DNA of 18,849 nucleotides from PALSA-1440 sp050011195 (GTDB lineage: Bacteria > Verrucomicrobiota > Verrucomicrobiia > Limisphaerales > UBA8199). Below the pieces are notes generated by a model, which was given only the letters and a program-made list of their open reading frames with translations, was not told where the DNA came from and made no database searches. The DNA is taken from NCBI GenBank assembly GCA_050011195.1, contig JBEKJO010000120.1, positions 1-18,849 of the forward strand, written 5' to 3'. The stretch's first letter is position 1, and the number at the start of each line of letters is the position of its first letter. Positions 14,201-18,849 of this stretch are shown piece after piece. The translations under genes were made by a program, and so were the position numbers.

Positions 14201-14419
14201 GCGGTTAAGACCCCTCTGGCGCGTCGTAACACCCCGCTGAAGCGGGGTGTTAATGAGAGGCGCCGGTCCAGGTGCTACGCAGCGCCGGCTTGTAGCTGGC
14301 TTAGGGATAGGCAGTTCGGTGAAAGCCGATTGGAAATCGGCGCTCCGGCTAGTCGGGTTCGTTCGCGCGCTGAACTGATTTTGGGTCTTCATATTCGCTT
14401 CGATGTTGAAGGTTGTCAT
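11240..14419 (-). CDS. Large helix-rich secreted-type protein of unknown function
   Basis: I chose ATG 14419 because AAAGGAG lies 8 nt upstream; ATG 14425 in the same frame is only 2 nt from it. The product is 1059 aa. A clear signal-peptide core, RTAATALLSLLLWAAWLALPGTVSA, with a plausible cleavage after VSA, lies at about residues 112-136 instead of at the N-terminus. The residues before it are largely repeat-encoded (RSADFQSA, INTPLQRGV, STPLKRGVNE). The mature part is predominantly helical, with an amphipathic, coiled-coil-like stretch from about 495 to 730 (EYMGAQDQLNEQLENV, VEVEI-like heptads, AQKERDAGLEQATI, LLSEKANLEATLAES). A tryptophan- and tyrosine-rich domain (FDEAQKWLYFMARALEYKW) follows, and a beta-rich C-terminus. 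I do not recognise the family. It follows the LamG/FG-GAP gene by 20 nt, so the two are probably co-expressed and may act together outside the cytoplasm. Confidence 0.75.
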   Translation of the reverse strand: MTTFNIEANMKTQNQFSARTNPTSRSADFQSAFTELPIPKPATSRRCVAPGPAPLINTPLQRGVTTRQRGLNRFSGFPGRTGFCEASETAEAVPRSSRHGSTPLKRGVNEIRTAATALLSLLLWAAWLALPGTVSAQPADYTNDTDVATYVEGMLYWPDAAPTNQNIAAFRYKQLLYANTGVVAPQLTNMANLYGNNERTRAALAESYLQAGLTNNPASNLLAGLLLDLYYDRTAAEFILAANSLSSADLARMGPPTVATGFVIDDEINVYQSALAAYRSALMAYFSLLSDNLGLTNVPPAGYQWFQQLAPSRSLAPASYLSNGVPTSVTGNTNALFTGYKDLVLLFNGLRDYSRATVPLARLQWARNNPGDLAAAQRLIADSQRFLFLESSTLLAIFPGLDPTDTNVVDAASGLAQAVAGVTESQGELETMRQTILSGASLLGFANDFLMLMQQFPGQSGTIYDSFDSFQLQLAPGNLSSPLAYALDLLTDEISSYDEYMGAQDQLNEQLENVTDSANDRLFQIVGAYPGTPAYATPQNNVGSEIWQQVQSIQVAQLRIKNNQVQMDDLNQEVQIEIASAAQVENVTIHYANEDAKLTTEIGAINAVQAAASAAADAVSDWDQPWSAGADAVNGAIQAGCEVAKGLLEAQKERDAGLEQATITGINTAADVKTKLLGMNTLVVDSQEDAVLLGQEMGRLVALLSEKANLEATLAESQQDIQGRYFADPIHHLRYQDATMLANLSFDEAQKWLYFMARALEYKWNTPFQNYSYLGRLWDTGMLYKLRNADELEQFYNAMVSFNSLVQLPENAYWDGYSLREDFFGYKQYDATGTNLLYYPDPANPSGPTNLTAIQAFQQKLKGLTNSVGDITLNFSTVQQLPGGTFFLGPRFDANENVLSPGLCLDKIQWIWINLPGNHTLGLSTLAGQLTYGGTSFIRNINVGTFVPGQPNLITNEMTAYSTRYWYFDPTIASWRFSEALQSAVTMTLTNIAINSVTSSSVPITDQIDVFGERSVATTGWVLSIPTQDLGVPVLDIDELDDVQLYFFHYAVSRQMPED
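14091..14256. repeat. 166-bp nested inverted-repeat element inside the N-terminal coding region
   Basis: The outer arms 14091-14117 and 14230-14256 are reverse complements at 25 of 27 positions. The inner arms 14141-14158 and 14189-14206 are perfect 18-bp reverse complements. Each outer and inner arm is itself palindromic; the right one forms a perfect 12-bp stem at 14227-14238 with 14241-14252. The frame across it gives INTPLQRGV and STPLKRGVNE, peptides I recognise from unrelated verrucomicrobial proteins. Confidence 0.85.
14325..14341. repeat. Short hairpin repeat (RSADFQSA type)
   Basis: GCCGATT (14325-14331) pairs with AATCGGC (14335-14341) around GGA, followed by GCTCCGG. The minus-strand reading is SRSADFQSAF. 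This is a third repeat family in the window, 69 nt from the nested element and within the same N-terminal lead. Confidence 0.6.
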
Positions 14420-14427
14420 AGTCATGT

Positions 14428-14434
14428 CTCCTTT
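14428..14434 (-). promoter_or_regulatory. Shine-Dalgarno site of the 1059-aa secreted-type protein
   Basis: AAAGGAG lies 8 nt from ATG 14419 and 2 nt from ATG 14425, in the 20-nt gap after the upstream stop. It shows that the original translation start is retained upstream of all the inserted repeats. Confidence 0.7.
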
Positions 14435-14439
14435 CTGTC

Positions 14440-17400
14440 TTACGGCGCGGGGGTAAGCGGCACTTGGTTCGTCGGAGGCGCCGGGGCCGGTTTCAACAGT
14501 TGGAAGGTGCCGTAAACGGCAGCGTCCAGGTAGCGGGCGTTGGGCACCCTGCTGACAAGCGTGGCGGCGCCCAAAATTTGGGTGGGGCTGACGTTGGTCA
14601 CGCCGGGGCCATTGGTGGCGTCGAGCCTGAAGTCCAGGTAGTTGGTGAAGCCCAGCGGCGGGTAAGCCGCCAGGGTCGGCAGGGGAATATTCGTGGCCAC
14701 CGCCGTGAAGGCGCTTTCCGTAAAGTTGAGCTGCACCAGGGCATTGGTCGGGAAGAAGCCAAACCCATCGCTCTGGATTTGGCCCTGGAGGCTGCTGCTG
14801 GTCTGTATCATCGTGAGGCCGAAGTCCAGCGCGCCACCCGGAGTTTGGAGCACCCCCTGCCACTCCACATTGTTGTCCTGGATCACGACCGTGCTTTGGG
14901 TGGTCGCGCCCAGGGCGAAGCCCGTGCCGCCTTGCAACTGGAGGGTGAGGTATTCCAATTGGCCGATGGTGGCATCGTCGGTCAAATAGGAGGCCGGGAT
15001 GGGGATGACGGCGGTGGTGCCGTTGACCTGGACGTAGTTGGTCCAGTTTGTGCCTTGCTGGTCGGTCCAGATGCACGTCACGGTGCCGGTGTAAACGCCG
15101 TTGAACACCAGGACCGGCCCGGCCGGCCCCGCGCCCTTCTCGACCGTGAGAGCAGCAGAATTAAGGTTAGCCATCAGCAGAAGGAAACCTTCGGCCCGGT
15201 AGAAGCCCAGGCCATGCTGCGGCGGCCCGGTAGCGACCTGGAAGAGGCCGCCGCCCAGGGCGGTGACGTTGGTCGCCGGCATCCAGGCAGTGGCCGGGGA
15301 GAGGTCCGACCGGTATTGGACGGCGTAATTGGTGGAGCCCGTGCCGGCATCCACCAGGCGGAACCGCCAGGCTTGGGTGGAGACCACCTGCGCATTGGTC
15401 AGGTAGAGCAACGAACTGAGGGACTCTGCCGACGGGGTCACCGTCAGGTTGAACATGCTGCTGACCGAACTGCTGCCGTCGCTGGCTGTCACGGTCACCT
15501 GGGCGGAGCCGGATTGTGCGGCTGCCGGCACGATCGCGAGGCTGCGGCTGCTCGTGCCGGAGCCGCCCAGCGTCAGCCCGGCAGCCGGGAGCAGAACCGG
15601 GTTGCTGCAACGGACCTGGACGTCGAGTGACGGCGGCGAGACCGTGAACCAGACGGAGGTGCTGCCGCCCTGGGCGAGGGTGACATTCGGCAGCGCGGAC
15701 AGGCTGGGTGCGGTCACGGAAGGTCCAGGGAGAGTGACGGTAGCATCGCCGCCCACCGTGACACCCACACTATTTGAGGCTACTGCCGCGAAATGATACG
15801 TCATCCAAGGCAGCAGATTTGCGGACACGGTGATGGCAACCGGCACGAAATTAGGACCGCCGCCGACGTCCACCGCCGAGCTGAGCTGGCCATAGGCCGT
15901 GTCCAGGCCATACTCAAACCAGGCGAAGGTATCGCGCTGGCTGGGATTGACCGTCCCTTGCAAGGTCGTGCTGGTGGGGGCTGAGTTCGCCGCGGGCTGG
16001 GTGAGGACCTGCGGCGGCGCGAGTTGCATCGCGACTGCGATGTCGGACCCAGGGTCCAGGCCCAGTTCGCTGGCGGACACCAGCCGGTAGTGATAGGTAA
16101 AGAGCACCAGTCCGGTGACCACGGCGCTCACCGGCACCGGGTTGGTTCCAGTGACCGGCACTGCCGGTGTGGCCTGGCCGTAGTTGGTGGTGGCGCCCCA
16201 CTCGAACCACCAGCTCATGTTGGTCAGTCCGAGAGGATAGTTTGTTCCGTTGAAGGTGGCGGTGGTGAGGCCAACTGAAGTGGCGGGCATGGTCTGGGCC
16301 GCGACCGCGAAGCGCTGCTCGGCAGCGAAAGGCGAGCCGGCGAAGGCGGTGTCCACCGCCTGCACGCTCCAGTAGTAGATCGCGTAAGGCAGGTTCTGCA
16401 CAAAAGCGATGCAGGCGGCCTGCGCATTGCCCCGTGCCGGCAGACGGCGGAAGCCATTAGTGAGGTTGGCTGGCGGCGAGACGATGTCGCGAGCGCCCGG
16501 GGCGCTGCCAACGCGTATGTTATAACTCAACCCGGTCGCGGGGGTCTTGATGTCACTGCCGGCGCTCCAGCTCAGGCTTACGCCCTGTCGAGCCACGTTG
16601 GCCGCCAGGTTTGTCGGAGGTGTCGGCGGAGTGTTGGTGCTGGCGCCGATGTTCCGGCAAATCGAGGACATCGGGCTGCCTGAGTTCCAGCCTGAGAGAA
16701 ACAAATCCAACCGCCCGTCGTTGTCAAAATCACCCCAAGCCGCTGCCCCGAATTCACCAATTTGTGGCAGACCGGCGTTGATGTTGGTGAACGTGCCATC
16801 CCCGTTATTCCGCCAAATCTGGTCCAACGCGTTATAATTAGGAGAGCTAGGCGTGCCGGTGACATTTATGCCCGACACCAGGATGTCCAGCTTGCCGTCG
16901 TTGTCGTAATCGCCCCAGGCGACCGGGCCGTCAATAACTCCGGTCAGCCCGGCGTTAATGTTGGTGAAAGTTCCGTCTCCCAGGTTCCGCCAAACCTGGG
17001 TAATGTAATCCATCCCGGTGTTATCTGGCGCGCCGCTGAGGAGGATGTCTAACCACCCATCGTTGTCATAATCGCCCCAGGCGACTGAACCGTAGGCAAC
17101 TCCCGGCAGCCCGGCATTGATGTTGCTGAACGTGCCATTCCCGTTGTTATGCCACACTTGGGAGATGAAGGCACCGTTGGCGGTCTCGCCCGTCAGCAGG
17201 ATGTCCAGCCACCCATCGTTGTCATAATCGCCCCAGGCGACTGAACCGTAGGCAACTCCCGGCAGCCCGGCATTGATGTTGCTGAAAGTTCCGTCTCCGT
17301 TGTTCCGCCAAACCTGCGTAATGTAATTCGTCCCGGTCGAATCGATGCCGCTGAGCAAGACGTCCAGCCGCCCGTCGTTGTCATAATCGCCCCAGGCGAC

Positions 17401-18849
17401 TGAACCGAAGGACACACCCGGCAGCCCGGCATTGATGTTGGTGAAAGTTCCGGCTCCGTTGTTCCGCCAAATTTGGGTAATGGGAGCTGTTGGGGAAGCA
17501 GGGTAGCCCGACAGGAGGATGTCCAACCGTCCGTCGTTGTCGTAATCCCCCCAGGCGACTGAACTCCCATACAGAACCGGCAGCCCGGCATTGATGTTGG
17601 TGAAAGTTCCGTCTCCGTTGTTCCGCCAGACCTGGGCAATCATGCCTGCGGTTGTGAAGCCCGTCAGGAGGAGGTCGAGCCGGCCATCGTTGTCATAATC
17701 GCCCCAGGCTGCTGTAGCGTGAAAAAACATGTAATCAACCACTGGCAGGCCGGTGTTCAAGCTGACGAAGGGGGGTATAGTGGAGTTGGTCCAGACGGGG
17801 CCGTTGACGAGCGTGCCGTTCAGGTGGTTGGTCGTGGCGTCATAGGCGATGTTGCCCGCGACCTCGTCAAACTTCCAGTAGGCCACCAGGTTGGATTCCG
17901 TGCCGCTGAACGGATGGCACATGCCGTCCTGAATCTGGCCGGCGGTGCGAGCGACGTTCCAAATGCGCAGGTCGTCGAAGATGGCATTGGCGTAAGGGTC
18001 AAGGGACCAGTCGCTGCGGCCAATATAATTGTCGGTCCGGTTTACGGCGTTGGGGGCTGTCATCGTGCCCGAAACCACCGCCACGCCGTTGACGTAGAGG
18101 GTCGCCGTGCTGTTGGCGAGCGTGGCCGCCAGATGCGCCCATTGGTTCAGCGGAAGGGGATTCGGTGATCCAATGACCTGTTGAGTCGCGCCGCGATAAA
18201 CGCCCAGGCCAGGAACCTCGGTGGCTCCAGCAGAAAGCCACAAGACGACGTTGTCCGAAGGCGCGCCGTTGCCGAAATCAATCACCTGGGACGAAATGCT
18301 GTAGCTCCGCACATACACCCAGGATTCGATGGTGAATTGGCTGCCGAACCAGGTGTTGGTCGGCACGAGCACATACTGATTCGTGCCGTTGAGCGAGAGG
18401 GCGTTGCCCCAGAGCGGAATGGTCGAGGGCACCCATTGAGGGCCGTTGACCAGGGTTCCGTTGTAGCCGTTGGTCGTGGCGTCCAGCACATTGGTGCCGG
18501 CGCCCTCGTCGAACTTCCAGTAGGCCAGCAGGTTCGCTTCGGTGCCGGTGAGCGGATAGCTCATGTGCACCGCGATGTCCGCCGGGCTGCGCGCCACGTT
18601 CCAGATGCGCACGTCGTCAATGACCGCATTCACGTTCGGGTCGCCGGGCCAATTGCTATGGGCGATGTAATTGTTGGTCCGGCTAACCGGGTTGGGCGCC
18701 GGCATCGCGGCGTTGGTAGCCATCGGAAAACCGTTGACGTAGAGGATCCCCGTATTGGCCTGAAAGGTGGCCGCCAGGTGCACCCACTGGTTGAGCGGAA
18801 GCGGCTGCGGCGAGGCCACGACCTGGCTCGACGTGTTGCCATAGAAGAT
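14440..18849 (-). CDS. LamG / FG-GAP (VCBS) / Fn3-like secreted protein, 5' end beyond the window
   Basis: 1469 residues are visible; the frame is open to the right edge, so the signal peptide and N-terminus are missing. The GTG at 18819 is not a real start, because family sequence (IFYGNTSSQVVASP) continues upstream of it. Order: the end of one LamG-like domain (LNQWVHLAATF, DDVRIWNVAR, AYWKFDEGAG); a second complete LamG-like domain with the same landmarks, to about residue 360; seven FG-GAP/VCBS repeats, each with a WGDYDNDGxLD calcium-type loop and VWRNNGDGTFTNINAGLP; two or three Fn3-like domains (TPPTPPTNLAANVARQGVSLSW; SWWFEWGATTNYGQ; FAWFEYGLDTAYGQ); an Ig-like stretch; and a beta-rich C-terminus ending in a proline-rich tail. 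Such proteins are usually exported and bind glycans or surfaces, which is family knowledge. No enzyme motif is visible. Its stop lies 20 nt before the next gene's start. Confidence 0.88.
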   Translation of the reverse strand: MFYGNTSSQVVASPQPLPLNQWVHLAATFQANTGILYVNGFPMATNAAMPAPNPVSRTNNYIAHSNWPGDPNVNAVIDDVRIWNVARSPADIAVHMSYPLTGTEANLLAYWKFDEGAGTNVLDATTNGYNGTLVNGPQWVPSTIPLWGNALSLNGTNQYVLVPTNTWFGSQFTIESWVYVRSYSISSQVIDFGNGAPSDNVVLWLSAGATEVPGLGVYRGATQQVIGSPNPLPLNQWAHLAATLANSTATLYVNGVAVVSGTMTAPNAVNRTDNYIGRSDWSLDPYANAIFDDLRIWNVARTAGQIQDGMCHPFSGTESNLVAYWKFDEVAGNIAYDATTNHLNGTLVNGPVWTNSTIPPFVSLNTGLPVVDYMFFHATAAWGDYDNDGRLDLLLTGFTTAGMIAQVWRNNGDGTFTNINAGLPVLYGSSVAWGDYDNDGRLDILLSGYPASPTAPITQIWRNNGAGTFTNINAGLPGVSFGSVAWGDYDNDGRLDVLLSGIDSTGTNYITQVWRNNGDGTFSNINAGLPGVAYGSVAWGDYDNDGWLDILLTGETANGAFISQVWHNNGNGTFSNINAGLPGVAYGSVAWGDYDNDGWLDILLSGAPDNTGMDYITQVWRNLGDGTFTNINAGLTGVIDGPVAWGDYDNDGKLDILVSGINVTGTPSSPNYNALDQIWRNNGDGTFTNINAGLPQIGEFGAAAWGDFDNDGRLDLFLSGWNSGSPMSSICRNIGASTNTPPTPPTNLAANVARQGVSLSWSAGSDIKTPATGLSYNIRVGSAPGARDIVSPPANLTNGFRRLPARGNAQAACIAFVQNLPYAIYYWSVQAVDTAFAGSPFAAEQRFAVAAQTMPATSVGLTTATFNGTNYPLGLTNMSWWFEWGATTNYGQATPAVPVTGTNPVPVSAVVTGLVLFTYHYRLVSASELGLDPGSDIAVAMQLAPPQVLTQPAANSAPTSTTLQGTVNPSQRDTFAWFEYGLDTAYGQLSSAVDVGGGPNFVPVAITVSANLLPWMTYHFAAVASNSVGVTVGGDATVTLPGPSVTAPSLSALPNVTLAQGGSTSVWFTVSPPSLDVQVRCSNPVLLPAAGLTLGGSGTSSRSLAIVPAAAQSGSAQVTVTASDGSSSVSSMFNLTVTPSAESLSSLLYLTNAQVVSTQAWRFRLVDAGTGSTNYAVQYRSDLSPATAWMPATNVTALGGGLFQVATGPPQHGLGFYRAEGFLLLMANLNSAALTVEKGAGPAGPVLVFNGVYTGTVTCIWTDQQGTNWTNYVQVNGTTAVIPIPASYLTDDATIGQLEYLTLQLQGGTGFALGATTQSTVVIQDNNVEWQGVLQTPGGALDFGLTMIQTSSSLQGQIQSDGFGFFPTNALVQLNFTESAFTAVATNIPLPTLAAYPPLGFTNYLDFRLDATNGPGVTNVSPTQILGAATLVSRVPNARYLDAAVYGTFQLLKPAPAPPTNQVPLTPAP
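16700..17740 (-). repeat. Tandem FG-GAP/VCBS coding repeats, seven units
   Basis: The WGD(Y/F)DNDG loop recurs seven times, with starts spaced roughly 155-180 bp. Two adjacent units share an identical 78-bp block (17053-17130 and 17209-17286, period 156 bp or 52 codons), indicating a recent duplication or conversion. The repeats are protein-coding and not a CRISPR array. Confidence 0.9.

Noticed and set aside
14464..15630. 388-codon plus-strand frame
   Set aside because: Antisense to the Fn3-like part of the secreted protein; arginine/glycine/histidine-rich composition typical of reverse-frame shadows.
16700..17740. Regularly spaced repeats as a possible CRISPR array
   Set aside because: The period is about 156-180 bp, the units are in frame and encode FG-GAP calcium loops.

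Overview
The window looks like a chromosomal segment from a GC-rich bacterium, most probably in the Verrucomicrobiota. This is an inference from two things. Large secreted LamG/FG-GAP proteins are typical of the group. Several short palindromic repeats also leave recognisable peptides in coding frames (SPRPSP, RGHSCP/DRNVRAP, RSADFQSA, NTPLQRGV), which I know from predicted proteins of that group. No rRNA, tRNA or CRISPR array is visible.

Layout. 1-491 (minus): the 5' part of a hypothetical protein that runs off the left edge. 492-1134: no convincing gene. 1135-4645 (plus): three tightly packed, lower-GC genes. They are a small protein resembling sigma-70 region 2, an unrecognised 336-aa protein, and a 647-aa DUF4338 protein of the DruA (Druantia anti-phage) family. 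A scrap resembling a J-domain protein follows at 4715-4900. This cluster is the best candidate for an undescribed defence-type system. 5006-10335 (minus): a compact operon transcribed HicB-like protein, FAD subunit, [2Fe-2S] subunit, molybdopterin subunit, agmatine deiminase. The three enzyme subunits form a xanthine-dehydrogenase-family molybdenum hydroxylase. 10336-11239: no gene, but several hairpin and inverted-repeat elements. 11240-18849 (minus): two secreted-type proteins. The upstream one (LamG, seven FG-GAP/VCBS calcium-loop repeats, Fn3-like C-terminal half) is cut by the right edge. A 1059-aa helix-rich protein of unknown function follows 20 nt after it.

The most striking structural theme is that palindromic repeats sit inside reading frames. 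There is one near the N-terminus of the agmatine deiminase. There is one at each end of the [2Fe-2S] subunit. A 166-bp nested inverted-repeat element plus a second hairpin lies between the start codon and the signal peptide of the 1059-aa protein. Strong Shine-Dalgarno sites and a 4-nt ATGA overlap indicate that at least the [2Fe-2S] subunit is translated through the repeats. A second theme is a candidate leaderless promoter for the HicB-like gene whose 17-nt spacer contains nine consecutive Gs and could be length-variable.
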